Shown here in pieces: positions 8,150 through 16,508 of a stretch of 64,000 nucleotides of DNA. Under the pieces are notes generated by a model. The model did not search any database and was not told the DNA's origin. It saw only the letters and a list, made by a program, of their open reading frames with translations. Position numbers and translations under genes: made by a program. Location of the stretch: contig DATGMF010000061.1 of assembly GCA_035293765.1 (NCBI GenBank), forward strand, positions 62,001-126,000, written 5' to 3'. Numbering within the stretch: the stretch's first letter is position 1; each line of letters begins with the position of its first letter. The DNA is from DASRHT01 sp035293765 (GTDB lineage Bacteria; Chloroflexota; Ktedonobacteria; Ktedonobacterales; Ktedonobacteraceae).

Positions 8150-8249
8150 AATAGTGTGAGATAGCGGGGCCATCGTCATACAACTTTTCAGTGCCTGATC
8201 CGTAACTACAGCATGTTTGCTTTATACGAAAGAAAAGGAGCTGATCAGT

Positions 8250-8609
8250 ATGTCACGGCAGGGAATGGAATTCGAAGGCGTTATGCGCGATGGCCCCAAA
8301 TCATCCTCATCTTCTCTTGGCTATGAAGGCGTTCCTCACTACAAAGATTACACCGCCAGTTCCTATGGACAAAAGGTAGTCAGCGGTCGCAGCAATGCAC
8401 CCTCCGCCGGGCATCGTCTGGCGCTAGCCATAGTGTCGCTCTCGCTGTTAATGGTGATGTTTCTGGCTTCCATGTTGGCAGCAGAGCACCTGCCCTGGAC
8501 TGACGCTCCTGGCGTCGCCTATACCGGGCTTTTTACCATCATTTTTATGACTGCGCTCTTCACCGTTGCTACGATGGTAGTTAACTACTTCTTCAATCGC
8601 AGAAGCTAA
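8250..8609 (+). CDS. Small membrane protein with two helices
   Basis: A 119-residue protein with a Ser/Gly/Tyr-rich soluble N-terminus (1-55) and two hydrophobic helices, about 56-80 and 88-111, ending in a short FNRRS tail. The ATG at 8250 has AAAGGAG eleven bases upstream; an in-frame Met at 8217 lacks one. It is the last gene of the toxin cassette before the TnpB element and is a second immunity candidate, since membrane immunity proteins are common; equally it might be unrelated. No family recognised. Confidence 0.6.
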   Translation: MSRQGMEFEGVMRDGPKSSSSSLGYEGVPHYKDYTASSYGQKVVSGRSNAPSAGHRLALAIVSLSLLMVMFLASMLAAEHLPWTDAPGVAYTGLFTIIFMTALFTVATMVVNYFFNRRS

Positions 8610-8710
8610 AACTGAGCAGCAAGCCAGAAATAGCGTTCATCTCATCCCATAACTTATGGTATAGTTCCAAACCATGCGGACATCTCTCGACCCCACATCG
8701 TTTGTTTGAT

Positions 8711-9961
8711 TTAGACGGTTATCGCTAACCGCAAGGGCTGAACTACATAGGCCGCTACTCCCTTTGCCTCTGAGAAGGCGTCAGGTCTACGTTTGCGTAA
8801 AATGTTATAGCTCCCGTTGACATCGGCGCAGATCTTACGTCCGCCTTTGGCACGATACAGGCGGTTTCTCCGCCCCATGCGCTTGCCACTAAAAGTGTAC
8901 TCCGTCTCATCACCGGGCTGATACACGGGGATGAGGTCTAGGTCCAGGAAACTGGCTTTGCTGGTATAGCTCTCTTCCTGGATTTCCACTTGGATGCCGA
9001 CCAGCTCTGCCTTGTACGTCAATATATTAATCAACCTTGCATGCGGAATGTTCACAAAGTTCTGATTGTTGCGCCGCCCGTTATCCACCTCTTGTTTCCA
9101 CAAGGGATTTTTGCCAATGATGAGGGTGCCCGCGCCTTCTTTGACCATCAGGTCGATAATAGCCTTGCTGGCAGTATGCAGATAGTGGTCCACTTGCCGG
9201 TTGCGCTTGTTCGTAATGCGCTGCATTTGCTTGGTGACGCGGTCTCGTTCGGCTTCGGGCAGGCAGAGTTTCAGTTCTTTCATGCGTTTGTTATACCATT
9301 GATTTCGGGCTTTAAGCGTGCGACCGTTAACCAGGCGAGGGACAAAGCCCTCTCGGTTTGATGTTATCGCCGCTAGATTGGTGACGCCAAGATCAATGGC
9401 GATGCAGAACGAGGGGTCAACGTGGGCTTGAACGGGGTCTTTGCTGTAAATCACTTCCACCACATAATAGCCGTTGCGGGGAACAATATGGACTTGGTCA
9501 ATCTGCTGCTGTCGGGTTTTCACCTCAATGGGCAATCCTGACGGTCGGATGCGCCCTCGTATCCCTTTTTTGCTCTGGCCTCCCTGCAAGGCTTGTATGG
9601 TATAGACCAGAATGTTTCTGCCTTCGGTTTTGTGCTTATACTTGGGAAGGCGTGGCCTTCCGGTAAACTTGGACGGGTCTTCTTCATAGGACGCTTTGGC
9701 CTCTCTGAAGGCTTTCCAGGCATCAGCCACTTGCTTGAGTACCTGTTGTGACACTTTTGCCGGCAGTGCCTTGTACGCTTCATGCGGTTGCATGCGCTTA
9801 TCCATCTCACCGTAGGACAGATAGATGCCCTGGAAGATGAAGGCTTGTCGCATCTCGTACAGTGTGGCATTGTACAGGTTCTTGGAGGCAAAGGCGGCGG
9901 CATCAATGGCGGCAAAACGCGGGTCATCGCATGTGATGATGTGCTGTTCAGTGAGTTGCAT
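8711..9961 (-). CDS. tnpB: TnpB-family RNA-guided nuclease (IS605 OrfB), noncanonical RuvC-II
   Basis: A 416-residue TnpB from the ATG at 9961, chosen for its AAGGAGAG eight bases upstream; a longer frame starts at 10030. RuvC-I is AIDLGVTNLA with D190 and RuvC-III is CADVNGSYN with D380. At the usual RuvC-II strand the sequence is LIIGKN (281-285), lacking the expected Glu, while a conserved-looking EESYTSKAS with E329/E330 lies where other TnpBs have the YTSxxC zinc-ribbon start; the CxxC pairs are absent. This matches a TnpB branch whose catalytic Glu appears relocated. There is no TnpA, so it is a solo or relic copy. Its guide RNA would overlap the 3' end and continue into about 8620-8710. 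Confidence 0.9.
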   Translation of the reverse strand: MQLTEQHIITCDDPRFAAIDAAAFASKNLYNATLYEMRQAFIFQGIYLSYGEMDKRMQPHEAYKALPAKVSQQVLKQVADAWKAFREAKASYEEDPSKFTGRPRLPKYKHKTEGRNILVYTIQALQGGQSKKGIRGRIRPSGLPIEVKTRQQQIDQVHIVPRNGYYVVEVIYSKDPVQAHVDPSFCIAIDLGVTNLAAITSNREGFVPRLVNGRTLKARNQWYNKRMKELKLCLPEAERDRVTKQMQRITNKRNRQVDHYLHTASKAIIDLMVKEGAGTLIIGKNPLWKQEVDNGRRNNQNFVNIPHARLINILTYKAELVGIQVEIQEESYTSKASFLDLDLIPVYQPGDETEYTFSGKRMGRRNRLYRAKGGRKICADVNGSYNILRKRRPDAFSEAKGVAAYVVQPLRLAITV

Positions 9962-10102
9962 GATGCGCTCTCCTTCGTTATGGCTCGGGTTAGACAGAAG
10001 CGGAACAAGAAAGAACAGGTTCAAAGGCATGATACTGCTCTGGTGTCGTGATAAGCTTCAGTTTGGCGCTGATGATCTGTTTCATGTTGGTTCCTCGAAC
10101 CA

Positions 10103-10133
10103 GTGAGGAGAGCAGTTATTGCACTCTCCTCAC
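10103..10133 (-). terminator. Hairpin terminator candidate
   Basis: GTGAGGAGAG at 10103-10112 pairs perfectly with CTCTCCTCAC at 10124-10133. It lies between the minus-strand gene ending at 10156 and the TnpB start, so it probably ends transcription of the former. A strong T-run is missing. Confidence 0.5.
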
Positions 10134-10155
10134 TTGCATCTATTCTACGACGTTC

Positions 10156-10782
10156 CTAGACTGTCTTATACACTGCCTGCACGATCACCCGATGCTCTAA
10201 TATGCTCGCTTCCTGCTTAACGCCCCACTTGCGGCATTCGTCGCGCCATGCCTGCTGCTCCTCGGGCGTTTCAGGGAAGGGCAAACCACTGAGTTCTCCA
10301 AGCACGCTGCCTAACGCATGGTTCCAGGTGTCTGTTGCTTCCGATTTCTTCCAGCGAGCAGCCTCGCGCACGATCTCATGCAAAAGGTCAAGCAGGCGCT
10401 GTTCGGTATAACGATAGGGAGCGTCAGGTTCGTGAAAGTATGCCTCACGACCACGCTGATAGCCTTGTATGGCTTGGGGATGATCGAAGCGGATGAGGGC
10501 GCGCACGTCTGGGCGAGGCTGGCCGGTTTGCGGGGAAAGGACTGCCCCGTGATACATCCCGAAGTAAAAGCCAATGTGGTCTCGCCAATAGGGGGCCTGT
10601 TGTTCAAAGTAGCGTTGCTGGTGGTACTGCTTGAGATTGGTGATGAGATAGGAGACGGAGAGCGGGCCGTTGCCTTGCTCGTCTCCGTACATGCTCCACC
10701 AGACACCGCGTTCGTAGTGTTCGGCAAAGGCGGGACGCTGGATGTCCAGGAGCGGATGGACCCTCTGTTTGCTGGTTGCCAT
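10156..10782 (-). CDS. Uncharacterised soluble protein
   Basis: A 208-residue protein from the ATG at 10782, preferred because AAAGGA lies about ten bases upstream; an in-frame Met 39 bases earlier (10821) is possible. It is rich in aromatic and charged residues (YERGVWWSMYGDEQG, YWRDHIGFYFGMYHG near the N-terminal half), has no signal, membrane segment or recognisable catalytic motif, and looks like a compact globular protein. It lies between TnpB and a divergent XRE regulator whose putative operator (10931-10973) sits upstream of both, so the regulator may also control this gene. Function unknown. Confidence 0.6.
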   Translation of the reverse strand: MATSKQRVHPLLDIQRPAFAEHYERGVWWSMYGDEQGNGPLSVSYLITNLKQYHQQRYFEQQAPYWRDHIGFYFGMYHGAVLSPQTGQPRPDVRALIRFDHPQAIQGYQRGREAYFHEPDAPYRYTEQRLLDLLHEIVREAARWKKSEATDTWNHALGSVLGELSGLPFPETPEEQQAWRDECRKWGVKQEASILEHRVIVQAVYKTV

Positions 10783-10878
10783 AAAGCAAGCATCCTTTCT
10801 GCTTGACTTGTGGCTCTCCATGCACTTATTATGCAGTATGGGGAGCCTAGATTTGGTTAAACGGTTAGACTCTCTATC

Positions 10879-10909
10879 AGTCTGGTGTGTCTGCGCCAGA
10901 CTTTTTTTT
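10879..10909 (+). terminator. Rightward intrinsic terminator without a rightward gene before it
   Basis: AGTCTGG (10879-10885) pairs with CCAGACT (10896-10902), followed by seven more T residues. The form is a textbook plus-strand terminator, but the preceding gene is on the minus strand. It may end antisense transcription or a small RNA. Confidence 0.6.
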
Positions 10910-10930
10910 ACATCGGTACGCCCTAAGCAG

Positions 10931-10973
10931 ATACGTTATACGATATCATAAAAAGAATACGTAAAACGATATC
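10931..10973. promoter_or_regulatory. Two 17-bp direct repeats, putative XRE operator
   Basis: ATACGTTATACGATATC at 10931-10947 recurs as ATACGTAAAACGATATC at 10957-10973, 15 of 17 bases identical and 26 bases apart, which is about two and a half helical turns. They lie in the divergent region 83 bases before the XRE gene at 11056 and are likely its binding sites. Confidence 0.5.
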
Positions 10974-11055
10974 GCTAAGTGAAATCATAACCTGTATCTA
11001 CCTAATTGTCAAGACTTGTAGTATACTAGCGGAAATAGTATTATGAGGTTCCAAG

Positions 11056-11274
11056 ATGCCAATACGATTACGGGTAAAAGAAATAGCGACGGCGAAGGGA
11101 TGGACCCAAACAAAGCTCCAACGTGCTGCCGATGTACATCCTTCAACCATGCAGGGAATATATAATGACCCCTATAGGGATGTTGCTCACAGCACATTAG
11201 TGAAAATTGCCAAAGTGTTAGGAGTGGATGTATCGGAACTTACAGAGGAAGTATCTGATACAACGACTCTATAA
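11056..11274 (+). CDS. Cro/CI-type HTH regulator
   Basis: A 72-residue single-domain XRE protein. The helix-turn-helix covers about residues 4-58: the KGWTQTKLQRAADVHPSTMQ stretch contains the recognition helix, followed by IAKVLGVDVSELTEE, the standard fourth and fifth helices. It lacks a separate sensor or oligomerisation domain, like phage or plasmid repressors and antitoxin-type regulators. Two direct repeats just upstream are probable autoregulatory operators. The neighbouring minus-strand gene of unknown function may be its other target. Confidence 0.85.
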   Translation: MPIRLRVKEIATAKGWTQTKLQRAADVHPSTMQGIYNDPYRDVAHSTLVKIAKVLGVDVSELTEEVSDTTTL

Positions 11275-11327
11275 CTGGTCCCTATTTTTATGAAAAGTGT
11301 GGTGCTTGCTCTCCTGGGGTAGGAGGT

Positions 11328-11342
11328 ATCTGTACCACAGAT
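11328..11342. promoter_or_regulatory. Palindrome upstream of coxM
   Basis: ATCTGTACCACAGAT is a perfect 6+3+6 palindrome 50 bases before the coxM start. It has the shape of a dimeric regulator site, so it is a candidate operator of the CO dehydrogenase operon; a further GCGCA/TGCGC hairpin follows at 11351-11366. Confidence 0.3.
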
Positions 11343-11391
11343 GACATGAAGCGCAGGGATTTGCGCCTCAACAACAGTTGGAGGTGACACA

Positions 11392-12270
11392 GTGATTCCC
11401 GGTTCCTTCGATTATGTGATGGCGAGTAGCGTGCCAGAAGCTATCGCCTTACTGGAACAACATGGCGAAGATGCCAAAATTCTGGCCGGTGGTCATAGCC
11501 TGATTCCTCTCCTACGCTTCCGCCTGGCCGCTCCATCCGTTTTAATCGATATTAACCGCATTACTGGATTGGAATATATCCGGGAAGCGGATGGGGCATT
11601 GCACATCGGCGCGTTGACCCGTGAGGCGGAGTTGGACCAATCGCCCCTGATACGCAGCCGCTACCCTATTTTGCTCGATACCGCTTCGGTGGTGGCCGAT
11701 CCCGTGGTGCGCAACTGGGCGACCGTTGGCGGCAACCTTGCACACGCCGATCCCGCTAACGATCATCCCGCGACCATGCTGGCTTTGAATGCCAGCCTCG
11801 TAGCTGCCGGCCCTGGCGGGGAGCGCGTCATCCCCATCACAGAATTTTTCACCGACTCGATCTTTGAGACGACCCTTCGTCCCAATGAGATCCTGACCGA
11901 GATCCGCGTTCCGGCTCCGACCGGGCGTAGCGGCGGCGCATATTTTAAGCTTGAACGCAAAGTCGGCGACTATGCTATTGCCGGTGTAGCCGCGTACGTC
12001 ACCCTTGATAGCAACGGCGTTGTGACGTATGCCGGCATTGGCCTGACCAACGTCGGGCCGCACCCCATCAAGGCCGGTGCTGCCGAACAGGCGTTGCTTG
12101 GTAAGCCGCTTACGGACGCCAGTATCAACCAGGCTGCCGATCTTGCCGCCGCTGCATCTCAGCCCACCAGTGATTCGCGCGGCCCCGCTGAATACAAGCG
12201 TTCAATGGTGCGCACGCTCAGCGCTCGCGCTTTGCGCAAGGCGCTGGCTCGTGCTACAGGAGGGGAATAA
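11392..12270 (+). CDS. coxM: CO dehydrogenase medium (FAD) subunit
   Basis: A 292-residue FAD-binding subunit of the molybdenum hydroxylase family. AGGHS at 32-36 and TVGGNLAHADP at 111-121 are the two FAD-contact motifs of CoxM-type proteins; the C-terminal CO_deh_flav_C region follows. It passes electrons from the iron-sulphur subunit to the quinone pool or another acceptor at the membrane. Start is GTG at 11392 with GGAGGTG at 11380-11386. It heads coxM-coxS-coxL, with two bases between coxM and coxS, the order seen in Oligotropha. Its identity as a CODH rather than xanthine dehydrogenase subunit rests on CoxL. Confidence 0.9.
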   Translation: MIPGSFDYVMASSVPEAIALLEQHGEDAKILAGGHSLIPLLRFRLAAPSVLIDINRITGLEYIREADGALHIGALTREAELDQSPLIRSRYPILLDTASVVADPVVRNWATVGGNLAHADPANDHPATMLALNASLVAAGPGGERVIPITEFFTDSIFETTLRPNEILTEIRVPAPTGRSGGAYFKLERKVGDYAIAGVAAYVTLDSNGVVTYAGIGLTNVGPHPIKAGAAEQALLGKPLTDASINQAADLAAAASQPTSDSRGPAEYKRSMVRTLSARALRKALARATGGE

Positions 12271-12271
12271 G

Positions 12272-12784
12272 ATGAGTAAACATCATATCAGTGTCACCAT
12301 TAACGGTACCGTCTACGAGGATGATGTTGATTCGCGTACGCTCCTCGTTCACTGGATTCGTGATGGGCTGCATCTGACCGGAACGCATATTGGCTGCGAT
12401 ACCACCTCTTGCGGGGCCTGTACCATTCTGGTCGATGGCAAGGCTACAAAATCCTGTACTATGTTCGCCGTCCAGGCCAATGGTCGCCAGATTATGACCG
12501 TGGAGGGACTGGAGCAAGGAGGGAAGCTGCATCCGATACAGGAAGGGTTTCACGAAATGCATGCCCTCCAGTGTGGCTATTGCACCCCCGGCATGATGTT
12601 GACCAGTATTGCCCTTTTGCAGCGTAATTCCAATCCGACCGAGCAGGAAATACGCGAGGGCATCTCCGGCAATCTCTGTCGCTGTACCGGCTATGTCAAT
12701 ATAGTCAAGGCCGTTCAGTATGCCGCTGAGAAGATGCGTGAGTCCAATCAGGTGCCGGTTCCTGCCGGTGAGGGAGGCGAATGA
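12272..12784 (+). CDS. coxS: CO dehydrogenase small (2Fe-2S) subunit
   Basis: A 170-residue protein carrying both [2Fe-2S] clusters. The N-terminal ferredoxin-like cluster ligands are C42, C47, C50 and C62; the C-terminal helical cluster uses C101, C104, C136 and C138 (CGYC and CRC motifs). It carries electrons from the molybdenum-copper site in CoxL to FAD in CoxM. The ATG at 12272 directly follows the coxM stop, with AGGAGGGG overlapping the end of coxM. Its stop overlaps the coxL start in an ATGA arrangement, so translation is coupled. Confidence 0.95.
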   Translation: MSKHHISVTINGTVYEDDVDSRTLLVHWIRDGLHLTGTHIGCDTTSCGACTILVDGKATKSCTMFAVQANGRQIMTVEGLEQGGKLHPIQEGFHEMHALQCGYCTPGMMLTSIALLQRNSNPTEQEIREGISGNLCRCTGYVNIVKAVQYAAEKMRESNQVPVPAGEGGE

Positions 12785-15156
12785 TGTCAACAGAGGTACA
12801 CACACATCATGGCCTGGGTGAAGCATACAAGCGTAAAGAAGATGCGCGCTTCATTCGTGGACAGGGCAACTATGTCGATGATGTGCAGTTGCCGGGCATG
12901 CTCTACGGCGATATCGTGCGTAGCCCTTATGCCCATGCCCTGATTAAAAAGCTTGATACCAGCGAGGCACTCAAAGTACCAGGCGTGCTGGCAGTAATCA
13001 CCGGCAAAGATCTTGAGGCAGCGGGCTTAGCCTGGATGCCTACGCTCTCTGCCGATACAGAGGCCGTGCTGGCGGTTGACCGTGTGCATTATCAGATGCA
13101 AGAAGTGGCCTTCGTGGTGGCGACCAGCCGCTATGCCGCCGCCGACGGTGTTGCTGCGGTCGATGTCGAATACGAGCCCTTGCCTGTGGTGGTCGATCCG
13201 AAGAAGGCCCTTGATCCGTCGGCTCCTTTGTTGCGCCCTGATAAAAAGGACAAGCAGCCGACCAACCAGATTTATCACTGGGAGACGGGCGACAAAGAAT
13301 CCACCGAGCAGGCGTTTGCCGAAGCTGCCGCTAATGGCGTCGTGGTCAGCCAGGATATGTATATCCCACGTATCCATCCCGCGCCAATTGAAACCTGCGG
13401 CTGCGTCGCCGATTTCCATAAGGCTACCGGCAAGCTTACCGTCTGGCTCACCTCGCAGGCGCCGCACGCGCATCGCACGCTTTTTGCCATCGTCGCGGGC
13501 CTGCCTGAACATCGCATTCGCATTATCTCGCCCGATATCGGTGGCGGCTTTGGCAATAAGGTTCCCATCTATCCGGGCTATGTCTGCGCGGTCGTGGCCT
13601 CGATTACCACCGGTAAGCCCGTAAAATGGATCGAGGACCGCTCGGAGAATCTGAGCAGCACCGGCTTCGGTCGTGACTATCATATTCATGCCGAGATCGC
13701 TGCCGATAAGGATGGCAACGTCAATGCGCTGCGCGTCCATACGCTGGCCGATCACGGCGCGTTCGATGCGGCGGCGCAACCGACGAAATTCCCGGCGGGC
13801 CTTTTCCATATCTGTACCGGTTCGTATAACTTCCAGCACGCCTTTGTTGACGTTGATGCCGTGCATACCAATAAGCCTCCCGGCGGGATCGCATATCGCT
13901 GCTCGTTCCGCGTCACCGAGGCATCCTACCTGATTGAGCGCATGATGGATACCCTGGCGCACGATCTCGGCAAGGACCCGGCGCAGTTGCGTTTACAGAA
14001 CTTCATCAAGCCGGAAGCCTTCCCCTATCGTTCCGCGCTCGACTGGACCTACGATAGCGGCAATTATGAGGGTGCGCTCAAGCTGGCGATGGACAGGATC
14101 GGCTACGAGGAGCTACGTCGTGAGCAGGCTGAGAAGCGAGCGCGCGGCGAGCTGATGGGCATTGGTATCTCGTCCTTTACCGAAATCGTTGGCGCGGGTC
14201 CTGGCAAGCACTTCGATATCGCTGGCATTCAGATGTTTGATAGCTGCGAGATCCGCGTCCATCCGACCGGCAAGGCGCTGGCGCGTATCGGCGTGCAGAC
14301 GCAAGGACAGGGCCATGAAACAACCTTCGCCCAGATCATCGCCGCCGAGCTGGGCATGTCTCCCGACGATATCGACGTTGAGCATGGCGATACCGATACC
14401 GCTCCCTACGGGCTGGGTACCTACGCCAGTCGCAGCACGCCGGTAGCGGGCGCGGCCACAGCCATAGCCGCTCGTAAGGTGCGCGACAAAGCCAGGAAGA
14501 TCGCGGCCTATCTGCTGGAAGTGGGCGAAGAAGATCTTGAATGGGAGCCCGGGCGTTTCTTTGTCAAGGGCGCTCCAAATAAGGGCAAGACCATTCAAGA
14601 ACTGGCTTTCGCGGCCTATACCAATTGTCCGCCCTTCTTAGAGCCTGGACTGGAAGCCGTAAACTACTACGATCCGCCCAACCTCACCTACCCGTTTGGC
14701 AGCTACATCTGCGTGGTTGACATTGATCGCGGCACGGGACAGGTGCATATTCGTCGTTTCATCGCCGTCGATGATTGCGGCACCATCATCAATCCGATGG
14801 TGGTTGAGGGGCAGATCCACGGCGGTCTGACGCAGGGCCTGGCTCCGGCGCTGTATGAGGAACTTTATTACGACGAAGAGGGCAACGTTCACGGCGGCAA
14901 CTTCCAGGATTACCTCATCCCCACCTCGATGGAGACGCCGAAGTGGGAGCTAGATCGCACCGTCACGCCCTCGCCGCACCATCCAATCGGCGCTAAAGGC
15001 GTGGGAGAATCGCCCACCGTCGGCGCCCCTCAGGCCATCGCCAACGCTGTCATTGACGCGCTGGCCCATAAAGGTGTGCGCCACATCGATATCCCAATCA
15101 CGCCGTGGAAGGTGTGGCAGGTCCTGCAAGAGACGGGACTGGCGCTTGGCGAGTAG
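12781..15156 (+). CDS. coxL: Form I aerobic CO dehydrogenase large subunit
   Basis: A 791-residue catalytic subunit that oxidises CO to CO2 at a Mo-Cu site. The active-site loop AYRCSFR spans 371-377 with C374, the copper-ligating Cys; this loop defines form I (true) CO dehydrogenases, whereas form II has AYRGAGR. The GGGFGNK molybdopterin-contact motif lies upstream, and KGVGESP, near the C-terminus, carries the catalytic Glu. The first two codons are both ATG (12781 and 12784). CO oxidation through this enzyme is known in thermophilic and mesophilic Ktedonobacteria, where it supports survival on trace atmospheric CO. A terminator hairpin follows at 15188. Confidence 0.95.
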   Translation: MMSTEVHTHHGLGEAYKRKEDARFIRGQGNYVDDVQLPGMLYGDIVRSPYAHALIKKLDTSEALKVPGVLAVITGKDLEAAGLAWMPTLSADTEAVLAVDRVHYQMQEVAFVVATSRYAAADGVAAVDVEYEPLPVVVDPKKALDPSAPLLRPDKKDKQPTNQIYHWETGDKESTEQAFAEAAANGVVVSQDMYIPRIHPAPIETCGCVADFHKATGKLTVWLTSQAPHAHRTLFAIVAGLPEHRIRIISPDIGGGFGNKVPIYPGYVCAVVASITTGKPVKWIEDRSENLSSTGFGRDYHIHAEIAADKDGNVNALRVHTLADHGAFDAAAQPTKFPAGLFHICTGSYNFQHAFVDVDAVHTNKPPGGIAYRCSFRVTEASYLIERMMDTLAHDLGKDPAQLRLQNFIKPEAFPYRSALDWTYDSGNYEGALKLAMDRIGYEELRREQAEKRARGELMGIGISSFTEIVGAGPGKHFDIAGIQMFDSCEIRVHPTGKALARIGVQTQGQGHETTFAQIIAAELGMSPDDIDVEHGDTDTAPYGLGTYASRSTPVAGAATAIAARKVRDKARKIAAYLLEVGEEDLEWEPGRFFVKGAPNKGKTIQELAFAAYTNCPPFLEPGLEAVNYYDPPNLTYPFGSYICVVDIDRGTGQVHIRRFIAVDDCGTIINPMVVEGQIHGGLTQGLAPALYEELYYDEEGNVHGGNFQDYLIPTSMETPKWELDRTVTPSPHHPIGAKGVGESPTVGAPQAIANAVIDALAHKGVRHIDIPITPWKVWQVLQETGLALGE

Positions 15157-15187
15157 TGCCGGTACGCTCTGAATAGTAGTACAATTA

Positions 15188-15220
15188 GGAGAGCATCTTA
15201 CATATCAGGAGATGCTCTCC
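15188..15220. terminator. Bidirectional terminator between coxL and a convergent gene
   Basis: GGAGAGCATCT at 15188-15198 pairs perfectly with AGATGCTCTCC at 15210-15220. The hairpin overlaps the end of the convergent minus-strand gene and lies 32 bases after coxL, so it can serve both. Confidence 0.65.
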
Positions 15221-15843
15221 CTCTTCTCCTGCTCCTTTTGCCATTGTCGTTTGAGGAAACGGGTAAATGCCTGCATTTCAGCTTGTCCAGGTGTCAGGTA
15301 GGACGCTTTGAGGTGTTCTGGTAGCTCATCAAGAGCCAGACTAAATCCTGGGACAATGCGATACGTCCCCGGAAACTTGAGCCGCTCAATGAGCAAGCGG
15401 GAGGGGGAAGGTGGTATTTTCTGCTCTGCGTAAAAAGCATCAAGTAAAGTGGTAAGGCGACAGAAAAGGGGATCATTACGTTCCCACTGCATAATGGTCA
15501 CTCGCAGGCGTATATCGGCGGAAAGATACTGATTATATGCCTCTGGCGTCCCAACAGTTTTTGCCTGATCTTCAAGAGCACAGATATGGCTCCATTCTCT
15601 GGTAAGCAGACGTTTGCGCTCAGCATCAACTACAGTGATCCAGGGATATGCGTATCCGTGGTCAAGATGCCCTTCACAGGATTGGACGGTTTGTATCCTC
15701 AGCAGGTTGAGGGCGACAACCGTCTCGAAAATGCCAGGATCGATACCTAGCCCAAGCTTATCTGTGAACTGTTCCACGGCCTGGCATGCCTCTTCCCAGG
15801 AAGCACGTTCCCAATCAATTGCTGATGGCTTCAGTATCGCCAT
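15205..15843 (-). CDS. Uncharacterised protein with SCEGH motif
   Basis: A 212-residue soluble protein from the ATG at 15843, preferred for its GAGGGA seven bases upstream; the frame extends back to 15894. The N-terminal part (GIFETVVALNLLRIQTVQSCEGHLDHG) contains a Ser-Cys-Glu-Gly-His motif typical of a family of uncharacterised actinobacterial and Ktedonobacteria proteins that may bind metal. The C-terminal half is charged and helical. It interrupts the CO dehydrogenase region on the opposite strand and is probably unrelated to it. Confidence 0.6.
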   Translation of the reverse strand: MAILKPSAIDWERASWEEACQAVEQFTDKLGLGIDPGIFETVVALNLLRIQTVQSCEGHLDHGYAYPWITVVDAERKRLLTREWSHICALEDQAKTVGTPEAYNQYLSADIRLRVTIMQWERNDPLFCRLTTLLDAFYAEQKIPPSPSRLLIERLKFPGTYRIVPGFSLALDELPEHLKASYLTPGQAEMQAFTRFLKRQWQKEQEKRESIS

Positions 15844-15899
15844 TGACCGTTCCCTCTTGCTTTCTATCCTGAGACGTTCTAATTTGTTACGCAATCTCT

Positions 15900-16124
15900 T
15901 TAGACTTCGATTTCGCCATCACCCCCGCACATTGGACAGGTGTCCTGCTCTTTGATTTTACCTGTTCCCCGACAAGGGTAGCACCTGACCTTCTTTTTTA
16001 TGCCCCAATCATCTGTGATTTCTACCTGACCAGTACCGGAGCAATTGCCGCATGTCTCTTGCTCCTCTTTTATGTCTGTACCCTTGCAATCTGGACATGT
16101 AATCTTCTTTCCCACAACATCCAT
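15900..16124 (-). CDS. DnaJ-type CxxCxGxG zinc-finger protein
   Basis: A 74-residue protein made of four CxxC pairs: CPDCKG, CGNCSGTG, CYPCRGTG and CPMCGGDG. These match the zinc-finger region of DnaJ without J-domain or substrate domains, and should bind two zinc ions. AGGGAAAGG stands right before the ATG. It lies 57 bases upstream of the SCEGH gene on the same strand and may form a small operon with it. Free-standing DnaJ-like zinc fingers act as small redox or folding accessory proteins; the role here is unknown. Confidence 0.75.
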   Translation of the reverse strand: MDVVGKKITCPDCKGTDIKEEQETCGNCSGTGQVEITDDWGIKKKVRCYPCRGTGKIKEQDTCPMCGGDGEIEV

Positions 16125-16508
16125 CCTTTCCCTAGTTTAGCAAAGCAGGGGAGTTGCTGTCTAGACAAGCCATTTTGTGCTTCAACAAACCCTATCTACA
16201 CTGCTATCCTAAAACCGTAAATACTATTTCTTCATCTTTATTGGAAGAACTGCTGCCAAGCCCTTATTTCATCTTACTGATTGTAGTATAGCTGATGATC
16301 TTCAATAATGCAATAAAATCTATTATATTCAATATATGTTATAATCGACCATTGATATTATTATGAGCATAGGTGATAGATGGCTTATTTTATGGCCCTC
16401 TTAAAAAACTTCCCACGGTCGCAGGCTCGCTTGTGATATAGTATCGATAAGATTGGATGGATATTTTGCCATATCCTGGCATTGCAATCCCCATTGTTGG
16501 AGGATGAT
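16125..16508 (+). promoter_or_regulatory. AT-rich promoter region of the XdhC-YHS/coxG genes
   Basis: This 384-base AT-rich gap holds no convincing gene. An extended -10 element, TGTTATAAT at 16337-16345, is a candidate rightward promoter for the gene at 16509, which would have a leader of about 155 bases. No clear -35 was found. Confidence 0.4.

Noticed and set aside
10879..10909. Possible leader attenuator of the XRE gene at 11056
   Set aside because: It is 150 bases upstream, before the direct-repeat operators and any likely promoter of that gene, so it is not in its transcript.
13027..13962. Long minus-strand frame opposite coxL
   Set aside because: It is a GC-driven shadow of coxL: low-complexity basic and hydrophobic composition, no ribosome site, and coxL is certain on the plus strand.
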